Origin: Roseimaritima multifibrata
GTDB taxonomy: Bacteria > Planctomycetota > Planctomycetia > Pirellulales > Pirellulaceae
Assembly (NCBI RefSeq): GCF_007741495.1
Contig: NZ_CP036262.1
Span: 2,666,001 to 2,730,000 of the forward strand
Length of the DNA: 64,000 nt
Reading direction: 5' to 3'
The notes beneath the pieces are model-generated. The model saw only the letters and a program-made list of their open reading frames with translations, was not told the origin of the DNA and searched no databases. Positions 10,583-18,653 of the stretch are shown one piece after another. A program made the translations under genes and the position numbers. Each line of letters starts with the position of its first letter. Position 1 is the stretch's first letter.

Positions 10583-11509
10583 ATGCCCGAAAGCTGCCCG
10601 TCTCCGTCTGGATCGACCGCTCAGCCACTCTGGCGGTTTTTCGTGGTGTTAGCGATCATCGCTTTTGTGTTCTTCATGCTAGGGCGAATGACCGCCCCTT
10701 CGGTGGTTCCTTCGCCGGTCGCCCCGACTCCGATTCTGGGTAGCGCTGGGGATGATTCGGGAACGTTGGTGGGTCGTTCACGTTCCGCCACTCTGGAGGA
10801 AGTTCTGCAGATGGCACGTCGTGGCTTGGTGGAACTTGAACAGAATGTGGACGACTACACCGCCACGATGGTTAAGCAAGAAAGGATCGGCGATCGGTTG
10901 CATCCCGAGCAAACGATTGAACTAAAACTGCAAACCCGGCGTATAGAGGGAGGTGAGGTCACACGACCTATGCGGGTTTACCTCCATTTCCTTTTGCCGG
11001 CCGAGAGCCAGGGGCAGGAGGTTATCTGGGTGGAAGATGAAAACGACGGAAAACTGGTGGCCCATAAAGGGGGGCGCTGGAATCTTCTCCGAGCTTGGTT
11101 GAAACCTGACAGTTTCCTGGCGATGTCCGGGAACCGCTATCCGATCACTCAGATCGGAATGACGAATCTTATCAAAAAACTTATCGAACGAGGCGAACAC
11201 GATCTCAAGACCGCTACGGCGACCGTCACGATTGCGGACGGTCATCGGGTGGGAGATCGCGAGTGCCAACTAATCCGCGTGCGACACGCTGAACCGAATG
11301 GCGATCCGGATGATTTTTCGCTTGCTGAAATAGCGATTGATTCCGAACGCCTGCTGCCGCTTCGCTATACCGCATTTGGCTGGCCCTCTGCGGAAGAGGG
11401 GGGCGATCCGCCTTTGCTTGAATCTTATACCTATTTAGATGTCCGTGTTAACGAAGGTCTGACCGAAAGCGATTTCGATCCGGACAATCCAGCTTACGAC
11501 TTTCCATAA
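10583..11509 (+). CDS. Membrane-anchored DUF1571 protein
   Basis: 308 residues. An N-terminal transmembrane segment (FFVVLAIIAFVFFMLGRM, ~20-37) and a Pro-rich linker precede a DUF1571 domain (VDDYTATMVKQERIGDRL; VYLHFLLPAESQGQEVIWVE; GMTNLIKKLIERGEHDL; DVRVNEGLTESDFDPDNPAY). DUF1571 is common in planctomycetes and its fold resembles outer-membrane lipoprotein carriers (LolA/LolB-like); the exact role is unknown. The kinase gene begins 7 bp after its stop, so the two are probably co-transcribed and functionally linked. The DUF1571 domain would face the periplasm, the same side as the sensor of the kinase. Confidence 0.85.
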   Translation: MPESCPSPSGSTAQPLWRFFVVLAIIAFVFFMLGRMTAPSVVPSPVAPTPILGSAGDDSGTLVGRSRSATLEEVLQMARRGLVELEQNVDDYTATMVKQERIGDRLHPEQTIELKLQTRRIEGGEVTRPMRVYLHFLLPAESQGQEVIWVEDENDGKLVAHKGGRWNLLRAWLKPDSFLAMSGNRYPITQIGMTNLIKKLIERGEHDLKTATATVTIADGHRVGDRECQLIRVRHAEPNGDPDDFSLAEIAIDSERLLPLRYTAFGWPSAEEGGDPPLLESYTYLDVRVNEGLTESDFDPDNPAYDFP

Positions 11510-11516
11510 ATCTAAC

Positions 11517-13700
11517 GTGCCTATTGACCATATAAGCCGACCGCAAGGGAGCACTGCGAATAGGAGTGGGTTCTCGTTGCGGAATGCGATGCTCCAGCCG
11601 TTGCCGATGGTGGCGTCGGTGTGCGTGTTGCTGAGCCTGGTTTTTGCGGTTTGGGTAGGAAGTCTGGTAAAACGCTCTTCGTATCGCAATTCTGAAGTTG
11701 CGATGAGCGCGATCCGTGATGCTAGTGCGGGCGCGGTCGAAATCTGGTTGGAGGAAGAGCAGGCGATTGCGAGGGCGATGGCCAAAGAATTGGAAACGCA
11801 TACGTCTGTGTTGGCCCATCTGAGCCAACCCTCTGCAGCGGGGCGTGTCTTGTTGGAGGCGAATTCGGCGACGGAACGACTGAATGAGATGCATTCGTCG
11901 CTCCCCTCGGCGTCACAGCATTTGGGGTGGTTCGTTCTGGATCGGAGCGAGCTAGTCGTTTTTTCTTCGGAGGAAACTGACGCCGGAGTTTCGGTTCAGT
12001 TGTCCGATTTTGCCTGGAAGAATGCGAATGAGCGGCATACAGGTGTGTCGCTTCCATTTTCGCTTCCGTGGACGTGTGGTGAGGAGTCGTCGGGGGTAAT
12101 CATTCGGCAGGGGGACGCGGTGATGGCCGCGACCGCTCCGCTTCAAGCCGAAGGTCGGGTCGTAGGGTTGCTGGCGTTGGTGTTTGATCCATGTGCCCGC
12201 TTCAGTGAGGTGCTGGCTATTTCTCAGGCAGGCCAGACGGGCGAAACGTTTGCTTTCGATCGACAGGGAGTGTTGATTTCCAGAGTGCGTAATACTCAGC
12301 AGTTGCGAGAAGCGGGGCTGCTGCCGCATGACGCAAACGTTCGCTGTGCATTGAACGTGACGCTTGCGGATCCTGGGGTGAATTTGGTTAAGGGGGGGCA
12401 AGCCGCGCTGCCGCGAAATCAACAGTCGCTAACCAAAATGGCCGAAAGTGCGACGCGTGGCGGGACCGGGGCCGACGGCATGGGGTATCACGACTACCGC
12501 GGTGTTTCGGTGGTTGGTGCTTGGACCTGGTTGGAGAAATTCCAGTTCGGCATCGCCACAAAAATGGACGTTGAGGAAGCCCATAAACCACTCCGGCAAT
12601 TGAATCTTGCCTTCCTTTCTTTGGTCGGGCTGTTGGCGACCGTAGGCGGCGGCTTTCTGGGGCTGACGCTCTTCAATTATCATTTGCAGCAGAAGGCTGA
12701 TGCCGCGGCCCATCGCCTGCGCCGGCTTGGAAATTATGAACTGTTGGAAGAGATCGGTACCGGTGGGATGGGGACCGTCTACCGGGGACGCCATCAGTTG
12801 CTTCGCCGCCCCGTTGCGGTGAAGGTTTTAGAGGCGAGTGGAGCGGACCCAAAATCGATTCGGCGTTTTGAGCGGGAAGTTCAAAGAACGAGTGAATTGA
12901 AGCATCCGAATACGATTCAGGTTTACGACTACGGGCATACCGCGGATTCCACATTCTTTTACGTGATGGAGTTGGTGGAGGGGGTGGATTTGACGCAGTT
13001 GGTCGAAACCTTCGGCCCCCAGTCGCCCGGGCGGGTGATATCGATCCTAAAGCAGGTGTGTGGTTCGTTGGCGGAGGCTCATGACCATGGACTGGTGCAC
13101 CGGGATATCAAACCAGGGAACCTGTTGTTGTCCGCTCCTGCGGGGATATTCGATTTTCTGAAAGTGGTTGATTTTGGGCTTGTTAAGGAAACGCTTCCGG
13201 TCAGCTCCCATGCGGTGACTCGTGTCGAATCCCTGACGGGGACTCCGCTATACATGTCGCCCGAAGCGATTCGGGACGCCTCCGGCGTGGATGGGCGATC
13301 GGACATCTATTCGCTTGGCGCGGTCGGGTATTACCTGTTGACCGGTAGCCCGCTGTTTGACGCAAAGGTTGCTGTCGATATCTGCATGCTGCAAGTGGGG
13401 AGCGATCCGATGTTGCCCAGCGAACGGCTTGGGAAACCACTTCCTGCTGATTTAGAGCGGTTGCTGATGAAATGCTTGGAAAAGAAGATGGCGGATCGGC
13501 CGCAGACCATTCGGGAGGTCGTCGCCCAGTTGACTGCGTGCGAATCCGCTTCGTCATGGACCGATGCCGAGGCCGCTGAATGGTGGGTGAACGTTTACGA
13601 CGAAGGGTTAGTTCATCGTGGTCCCGTCGCCTCATTGCTTTCCCGTGGAGGATCGAAGTCGATCTTGGTTCCTGGTAAAAGTAATGCCGCCAACGGTTAG
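11517..13700 (+). CDS. Transmembrane Ser/Thr protein kinase with extracytoplasmic Cache-like sensor
   Basis: 727 residues, GTG start at 11517 just after the DUF1571 stop. Transmembrane helix 1 at ~30-50, a ~310-residue extracytoplasmic region resembling a double-Cache sensor (FAFDRQGVLISRVRN; GVSVVGAWTWLEKFQFGIAT at its end), helix 2 at ~367-388, then a Hanks-type kinase at ~405-675. Kinase motifs: glycine loop EIGTGGMGTVY, VAVKVLEAS with the ATP lysine, HRDIKPGNLLLS (Asp near 528), DFGLVKE, and TGTPLYMSPEAI. All catalytic residues are present, so it should be active. The layout resembles two-component sensor kinases or chemoreceptors but with a Ser/Thr output. Its ligand is unknown; Cache domains usually bind small molecules. 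Confidence 0.92.
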   Translation: MPIDHISRPQGSTANRSGFSLRNAMLQPLPMVASVCVLLSLVFAVWVGSLVKRSSYRNSEVAMSAIRDASAGAVEIWLEEEQAIARAMAKELETHTSVLAHLSQPSAAGRVLLEANSATERLNEMHSSLPSASQHLGWFVLDRSELVVFSSEETDAGVSVQLSDFAWKNANERHTGVSLPFSLPWTCGEESSGVIIRQGDAVMAATAPLQAEGRVVGLLALVFDPCARFSEVLAISQAGQTGETFAFDRQGVLISRVRNTQQLREAGLLPHDANVRCALNVTLADPGVNLVKGGQAALPRNQQSLTKMAESATRGGTGADGMGYHDYRGVSVVGAWTWLEKFQFGIATKMDVEEAHKPLRQLNLAFLSLVGLLATVGGGFLGLTLFNYHLQQKADAAAHRLRRLGNYELLEEIGTGGMGTVYRGRHQLLRRPVAVKVLEASGADPKSIRRFEREVQRTSELKHPNTIQVYDYGHTADSTFFYVMELVEGVDLTQLVETFGPQSPGRVISILKQVCGSLAEAHDHGLVHRDIKPGNLLLSAPAGIFDFLKVVDFGLVKETLPVSSHAVTRVESLTGTPLYMSPEAIRDASGVDGRSDIYSLGAVGYYLLTGSPLFDAKVAVDICMLQVGSDPMLPSERLGKPLPADLERLLMKCLEKKMADRPQTIREVVAQLTACESASSWTDAEAAEWWVNVYDEGLVHRGPVASLLSRGGSKSILVPGKSNAANG

Positions 13701-13958
13701 TGGAACTGTCGAGGGAACCGTCGGTCTGCGTTTTAATCGCTGCGCTGAAGAATCGTCGTGAGATAGTTGCGCTGGCTCGGCTTCGCGAAAATAGCGAAAC
13801 GCAGGATGGCGTTGAGCTCCGTGCGACTGTTCGGACGCTGAGAGCCGTTCCGCCCTGCATCGCAGCCTGTCTGAAATTTTCGCTTCGCGCGGGACGTAAA
13901 ATCTATAAATGAAGGCGTTGCAGTCGTTGACAAGTCTACATGGGGCCGAGTGAACACG

Positions 13959-14277
13959 TAGCCCGGAGGGCGGCGGATGCTTGCCGGCGGCGTCAGTCCA
14001 ATGTCATCTACTTTCTTAGCGGAACGGCGCGAGCCGTCCGGCAATCGTATTGAAAACACAATGAATTTGCCGGTCGGCTTGCGCCGATCCGCTAGGAAAA
14101 CCGCCCGCAGATGCCAGAGTAGATGGCATTGGGCGTCAGCCGCCGGAGTGGGTATCGCGAAAAGGAAAGCCCAGCGGGCGACAGAACCACGCTTGTCTGT
14201 CGCCCGCTGGGCTTTGATGCGCACGCTAGGTTTCCGTTGGCGTAAGTCAACGGAAAGTATCTGCCGCCTGCTGGGCT
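13959..14277. repeat. ~320-bp nested inverted-repeat (branched palindromic) element
   Basis: Four arm pairs: outer TAGCCCGGAGGGCGGC (13959) with its near-complement ending at 14277; long arms 13984-14011 and 14119-14146; inner arms 14015-14044 and 14067-14096; a perfect 19-bp stem 14166-14184/14197-14215 (AAAGCCCAGCGGGCGACAG); and a short stem at ~14231-14256 (TTTCCGTTG...CAACGGAAA). Together they fold into a multi-branched shape on either strand. The element sits between the convergent kinase and deoC genes. No reading frame inside it looks coding. It may be a REP/MITE-like unit or a structured RNA. Confidence 0.75.
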
Positions 14278-14447
14278 AAAAGCACTGCACTTAGACTCGG
14301 ATGGGTAGGGTTAAAACCGTCACCTACAAATTTCACGTCCCTCGAGCCGAAAGCGGTCGTCCGCAATGCTTTCGGTTCGGAGAACCGAGCGACATTGAAT
14401 GTTCCGCTACGATTGAAATCCCGCAGTAATAAAATCCACGTCGCTTG
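14278..14447. other. Rest of the gap between the kinase gene and deoC
   Basis: No gene. A short stem CCGAAAGC...GCTTTCGG lies near 14348-14376. With 13701-13958, which holds a degenerate copy of the dispersed ACGTCCC...CGAAG motif near 13875-13912 on the minus strand, this completes a 747-bp gene-free stretch. Confidence 0.4.
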
Positions 14448-15143
14448 CTAAGCGATTGGGCTGAGACCTAGTTCGGTGCGACAGGCGTCCAGGATATCTT
14501 TCGTTCGGCTGGCGCCGCAGCGAGTGACGCCCAGGTCGCGGACCGCTTTTAAGCCTTCGAAATCACGGATGCCTCCTGCTGCCTTGACTTGAACGTTTGC
14601 GTTGGCGTGGGTGCGCATCAGTTTTAGGTCCTCAAGGGTCGCCCCTCCGGTTCCGAAGCCTGTCGATGTTTTTACCCAGTCGACGTTCAGGTCGTTGCAG
14701 ATTTCGCAAAGGCGAATTTTCTGTGCATCATCAAGGTAGCAGTTTTCGAAAATGATTTTCACGGCTTGGCCCGCGTCGTGGGCGATCTTGGTAACCGCTT
14801 CGATTTCTGCCGAGACGAATTCCCAATCCCCACTTAAAACCTTCGAAATATTGACGACGAAGTCAAGTTCTTCGCATCCGTCAGAGATCGCTTGTTCGGC
14901 TTCACGCTGTTTGACTTGCGTGGTTTGGACTCCATGCGGAAATCCGATCGTGGTAGACGCTTTGACGGTGCTGCCCGCCAATCGTTCCGCGCAACGTTTT
15001 AAGTAGTAAGGCATGATGCACACACTTGCCACGTCGTACTCAAGGGCGAGTGAAATCCCCGCTTCCAATTGGTCGACTGTCATCGTTGGTTGCAGCAACG
15101 AGTGGTCGATCATCTTTGCAAAATCTTGGTAGCGGTTGGTCAT
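14448..15143 (-). CDS. deoC: Deoxyribose-phosphate aldolase
   Basis: Class I aldolase splitting 2-deoxyribose-5-phosphate into glyceraldehyde-3-phosphate and acetaldehyde in deoxynucleoside salvage. ATG at 15143 (MTNRYQDFAKMIDHSLLQPT) gives 231 residues, the usual length; the frame continues to 15263 but that N-terminal stretch is not conserved. Visible: DHSLLQP, ELDFVVNISKVLSGDWEFV, the Schiff-base lysine in VDWVKTSTGFGTGGAT, and the second active-site lysine in VQVKAAGGIRDFEGL. It lies 94 bp after the SDR gene on the same strand and may end the rplU-FG-GAP-SDR-deoC run. Confidence 0.95.
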   Translation of the reverse strand: MTNRYQDFAKMIDHSLLQPTMTVDQLEAGISLALEYDVASVCIMPYYLKRCAERLAGSTVKASTTIGFPHGVQTTQVKQREAEQAISDGCEELDFVVNISKVLSGDWEFVSAEIEAVTKIAHDAGQAVKIIFENCYLDDAQKIRLCEICNDLNVDWVKTSTGFGTGGATLEDLKLMRTHANANVQVKAAGGIRDFEGLKAVRDLGVTRCGASRTKDILDACRTELGLSPIA

Positions 15144-15237
15144 GGGGAACCCTTGTGAAACGCGAGGCAGAAACGTGGTCGCCAATCGTATCATGATGGT
15201 CCGCACGGAGCGATTGGGTGGCCCGGGCGGGCAATGC

Positions 15238-16062
15238 CTAGGAGGGCTTGCGGTTCCAGCCACCGTTCACTTCGACGATTTGGCCGGTGATGAATCCTGA
15301 GTTGGCGCTGCACAGGTGGACTGCCATCGCGGCAACATCTTCCGGGGTTCCCCAGCGGTGCATCAGCGATTGCTGTTGGGCTCGGCGTTGCCAGCCGGAA
15401 TCCGCGTTGTCGCCCCAAGCGGTTTGGATCCATCCAGGTGCCACGCAGTTGACACGGATCTCGGGTGCGAGCGTTTGCGCCAATGATCGACTGAAGGCCA
15501 TGATCGCCGCTTTGGTGGGGCCGAACATTTGCCCGGCGTCTCCTTCCATTCCGGCGGTCGCTTGGTCCCATCCGGTGAAGAGCATGCTGGGGATCACGGG
15601 TGTTTTGGGTTGAGCGAGCATTCGGTCGGCAACTTCTCTCGCCAGCAAGATCGTCGCATGGACGTCGACTTGCCAGAGCCGTTGCAGTTTCGTTTCGAAA
15701 GGCTCCTTTTTGGCGTCGCCCGTCAAAACATCGACTCCCGCGTTGTGGAACCAAGCGCTGATTGTTGGCGAGAATTTCCAGGCGGCATCCGCTAGTCGCT
15801 GGTGGGCGTCTGGTTCCGCTAGATCGATCGCGATCGACTGGGCGGTCGCTCCGGTTTGTTCGAGGGCCGCAACGGTTTCGGCTGCCCCTTGGTGGTTCCT
15901 GCGGTAGTGGATCAGGATGTCGGTGAATCCCGACAGGGCGGCGTGAAGGGCAATCGCTCTGCCGATACCGCTGGATCCACCGGTGATCACGCAAGCGGAG
16001 TAAGTGTCTGTTGGTTCCGCTGGCTCCAGCGTGGAGGCGGGGTTATTTTCCTTGGTTGACAT
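15238..16062 (-). CDS. Short-chain dehydrogenase/reductase (SDR) family protein with altered catalytic Tyr
   Basis: 274 residues from ATG 16062 (MSTKENNPAS); a TTG at 16071 would add three residues. A classical SDR fold is clear: cofactor motif TGGSSGIGRAIALHAA, NAG motif FHNAGVDVLTG, VNCVAPGWIQTAWG after the active site, and C-terminal FITGQIVEVNGGW. The expected YxxxK is FGPTK here: the codon at 15523-15525 reads TTC (Phe180, Lys184), and the usual Ser-Ser of the preceding strand is SMLFTGW. The protein may therefore be a non-catalytic or divergent SDR. Substrate unknown. Its start overlaps the end of the FG-GAP gene by 20 bp, implying translational coupling. Confidence 0.85.
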   Translation of the reverse strand: MSTKENNPASTLEPAEPTDTYSACVITGGSSGIGRAIALHAALSGFTDILIHYRRNHQGAAETVAALEQTGATAQSIAIDLAEPDAHQRLADAAWKFSPTISAWFHNAGVDVLTGDAKKEPFETKLQRLWQVDVHATILLAREVADRMLAQPKTPVIPSMLFTGWDQATAGMEGDAGQMFGPTKAAIMAFSRSLAQTLAPEIRVNCVAPGWIQTAWGDNADSGWQRRAQQQSLMHRWGTPEDVAAMAVHLCSANSGFITGQIVEVNGGWNRKPS

Positions 16063-17236
16063 ACAGGACAACGTTCCTTGTTGCGCGGCCGCCTGCGATG
16101 ATGTCCAGTTTGCCGTCGCCCGTTACGTCGGCGACGACCAAGTCTTCGCAGGCGACTTGGGAACCGATTCGGTGTTCGGTCCAGGTTCCGTCAGGCTGGT
16201 GGTCAAACATGACGATTCCGACCTGCGGATTGGGTTCGCGGTAGCCGACGATAATTTCGTCACTTTTGTCGCCATCGATGTCGGCGACCGCTAGGGCGTG
16301 CCCACCGCGAAGCTGGTCGGTTAAGACGGTTCTTTTGGGGGAAGCCGCAGCGAAGAAGTCCCCCAGTTCGTAGACGACGGCGTCGGTGCCGTGCATCGGT
16401 TCGATGGTGGCAGCGAAGCGCTGTCCATTGCTGAGCATTCCGGTTTTGATTTCCCCAACGCCCTGTTTGTCGGGCGTGTCGCCAGTGGCTCCGGGCAGCA
16501 GAGGGACCAGGCGGAATTTGCTGGGGTTACGGTGGTCAGGAATGATAGCCGAAAGGCCTTCTTGGCTGGCGGCTAGGGTGATCTTCGTCGATTCGTCGTC
16601 GTCTGTTTCTAAGCCAATGGCCTCGGGGGCGACGCAAAGGTGGTTGTGGATCCTGTTTAGGCTCTCGTTGATGACCGTCGAGTGCCAGCGGTCGTGCTTG
16701 GGGTCTTTGGGGATCGAAAACGCCAGCAGTCGGGCCCCATCGCGGATGGTCGCGTTTAGGGGAGAGACCACCAGTTGTGGTTCGTCGGTGCCTAGCACGT
16801 TCGCCCATCGCATGCGGTGGGTCCAGCCTTCGCTGGAGATCGGGTGGACATTCCAGGGCTGTTCGATCGATTTGCCTGGGGAAAGCCACTGGATCGTCCC
16901 TCCGCCTTTGGGCCAGCCGGCTCCTAGGGCAAGGTCGATCCGTCCATTGCGATCGATATCGAAGGGGGCGATGCAGACGTTATCGGGAATCGTGGCGTCT
17001 GCCAGCAGGATTCGTTTTCGCCATCGAGGTGCCTGATACCACAGGACGGCATGCTCAGTCACGGCGACGACGTCTTGGAGCCCATCGTTATCGATGTCTG
17101 CAGCGGTCACCGCATAAACGACCCGTCCCGGGGCATGGTCAAGGACAATGGGTTCAAAAGAGACCGATTGTCCTGGTGCGACCGGAACAAAGAAAGCGGC
17201 CCAGAGAAGGCCGCTGCCAATAATCGTTTTTAACAT
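16043..17236 (-). CDS. Secreted FG-GAP/VCBS repeat protein
   Basis: 397 residues with a signal peptide (MLKTIIGSGLLWAAFFVPVA, cut likely after APG). Several FG-GAP-like calcium-binding blades follow: AADIDNDGLQDVVAV, APFDIDRNGRIDLALGAGW, VADIDGDKSDEIIVGYREP and VADVTGDGKLDIIAGG. Such blades form a beta-propeller. Planctomycetes carry many such proteins of unknown role, often beside sugar-handling genes. It starts 36 bp after the rplU stop on the same strand and overlaps the SDR start. Confidence 0.88.
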   Translation of the reverse strand: MLKTIIGSGLLWAAFFVPVAPGQSVSFEPIVLDHAPGRVVYAVTAADIDNDGLQDVVAVTEHAVLWYQAPRWRKRILLADATIPDNVCIAPFDIDRNGRIDLALGAGWPKGGGTIQWLSPGKSIEQPWNVHPISSEGWTHRMRWANVLGTDEPQLVVSPLNATIRDGARLLAFSIPKDPKHDRWHSTVINESLNRIHNHLCVAPEAIGLETDDDESTKITLAASQEGLSAIIPDHRNPSKFRLVPLLPGATGDTPDKQGVGEIKTGMLSNGQRFAATIEPMHGTDAVVYELGDFFAAASPKRTVLTDQLRGGHALAVADIDGDKSDEIIVGYREPNPQVGIVMFDHQPDGTWTEHRIGSQVACEDLVVADVTGDGKLDIIAGGRATRNVVLYVNQGK

Positions 17237-17272
17237 GGAGGCTCGACTTTGTGCAGCGAGCTCACGTCAAAG

Positions 17273-17587
17273 TTAAACGCCCGAGATCGATTCGATACGA
17301 ACTCGAGTGTGCAACTGACGATGGCCGGTGCGTTTTTTGGAGTGTTTACGACGACGGAATTTCTGGATGTGGATTTTTTCGCCTTGTTTCGGGCCCAGGA
17401 CCGATGCCGTGACGGTAGCGCCACCGACGGTTGGAGTTCCCAGAGTCAGGCCAGATTCGCCGGAAACGGCCAATACGGTCGTGAATTCCAGGTTTTCGCC
17501 GTGAGCAATGTCGCGATAGTCGACATCCACTTCTTGTCCCGGCTGGACCTTATACTGACGTCCGCCGTCAACGATAATCGCGTACAT
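17273..17587 (-). CDS. rplU: 50S ribosomal protein L21
   Basis: 104 residues, full length. Conserved starts and ends: MYAIIVDGGRQYKVQPGQEV, VTASVLGPKQGEKIHIQKF and RRRKHSKKRTGHRQLHTRV. It binds 23S rRNA in the large subunit. ATG at 17587. In most bacteria rpmA (L27) follows directly; here the next gene downstream is the FG-GAP protein and no L27 frame is found nearby, so rpmA must be elsewhere. Confidence 0.97.
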   Translation of the reverse strand: MYAIIVDGGRQYKVQPGQEVDVDYRDIAHGENLEFTTVLAVSGESGLTLGTPTVGGATVTASVLGPKQGEKIHIQKFRRRKHSKKRTGHRQLHTRVRIESISGV

Positions 17588-17823
17588 AGAAATAACTGCG
17601 TGCTAAGTGAAATTCTAAGGGAAGCGTAAAGCCCGAACTTGGTGCCGGGGAACGTAGCCCGGTAATATAGTCTGCGGGTCGGTAAAAACTCAAGCCGTCC
17701 TTTGAGAAATGGAATTCGCTTTCTTCGATGTTTTCTCTTTGATTCAAAATGTTTTTAGATGGCGCGGTGCCATTTGTTTGCGGTTTTGCTTTCCTTTTCT
17801 CCTTTTGATGGACCTCCCACAGC

Positions 17824-18570
17824 ATGATTGTCATCGGGATCGTTGGGCCCCCGGCGGGTGGAAAATCCACCGTTGCGAGGCAGTTAGTGGAGATGGGAGC
17901 GGTTTGGCTGGATGCGGACCGCCTTGCCCATCAGGTCCTTAACCAAGAAAGTGTCATTGAGGCTTTGGTGGGGTACTTCGGGTTAGAGGTTCTGGAAGAG
18001 GGGAAAATCAACCGCAAGTGGCTCGCGACACAGGTCTTCGGGGATGACTTGGAAAGCCGACAGCGGTTACAATGGCTGGAGGCCGTGGTTCACCCACCTA
18101 CCCGCCTTCTTCTGCAACAGAAGCTTATCGAGGCGACCAAAAATGGAGTTCCTGCGGCGGTCCTGGACGTTCCTTTGCTATTTGAATCTAACTGGGATGT
18201 TTATTGCGACCAGATTTGGTGTTTAGTCACCCCGCTACAGAAACGTCAGTCATGGCTGCACGAACGCGGTTGGACTGTCGAAGAATTAAAAAAACGAGAG
18301 GCTCGGCAATTGCCGATCTCCGAGAAAAAAAGACTCAGCACCCATATTTTACAAAACAACGGAAGTTCGGAAGAATTGCGTTCCCAGGTAGCGAAATTGG
18401 CTGCCAAGATTGGGCTGCCCGTACCGAATTCCAAAAAACCTAACTTTTCTTCAGAATCTTCCTTTGATGCTTACTCACCTATCGATCGGTCTCCAGTCAC
18501 TCCGACTGATCGAAATGAACACTGCTGGGGGAAACGTGTCGTTCCTCCTGGTTCCCACCCTGTCGAATGA
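17824..18570 (+). CDS. coaE: Dephospho-CoA kinase
   Basis: Last step of CoA synthesis: phosphorylates the 3'-OH of dephospho-CoA with ATP. P-loop GIVGPPAGGKSTVARQL at residues ~4-20, WLDADRLAHQVL (substrate Asp), and LDVPLLFESNWDVYCDQIWCL, all typical. 248 residues; the last ~45 (after GLPVPNSKKPNF) form a non-conserved polar tail beyond the usual ~200. Followed by rho 83 bp later on the same strand; co-transcription is possible. Confidence 0.94.
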   Translation: MIVIGIVGPPAGGKSTVARQLVEMGAVWLDADRLAHQVLNQESVIEALVGYFGLEVLEEGKINRKWLATQVFGDDLESRQRLQWLEAVVHPPTRLLLQQKLIEATKNGVPAAVLDVPLLFESNWDVYCDQIWCLVTPLQKRQSWLHERGWTVEELKKREARQLPISEKKRLSTHILQNNGSSEELRSQVAKLAAKIGLPVPNSKKPNFSSESSFDAYSPIDRSPVTPTDRNEHCWGKRVVPPGSHPVE

Positions 18571-18653
18571 TCTGCCCTAATTTCTAGGGACGATCACCTT
18601 TTCAATTCTCTGCCTGCTATCGGGCCAAACGAGGTGATAAAACGCCTCGCTGA

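Noticed and set aside
13733-14224. 163-codon minus-strand frame
   Set aside because: Composed largely of the palindromic element's arms; no family resemblance.
15191-15994. 267-codon minus-strand frame inside the SDR gene
   Set aside because: Arg/Pro-rich out-of-frame translation of the SDR.
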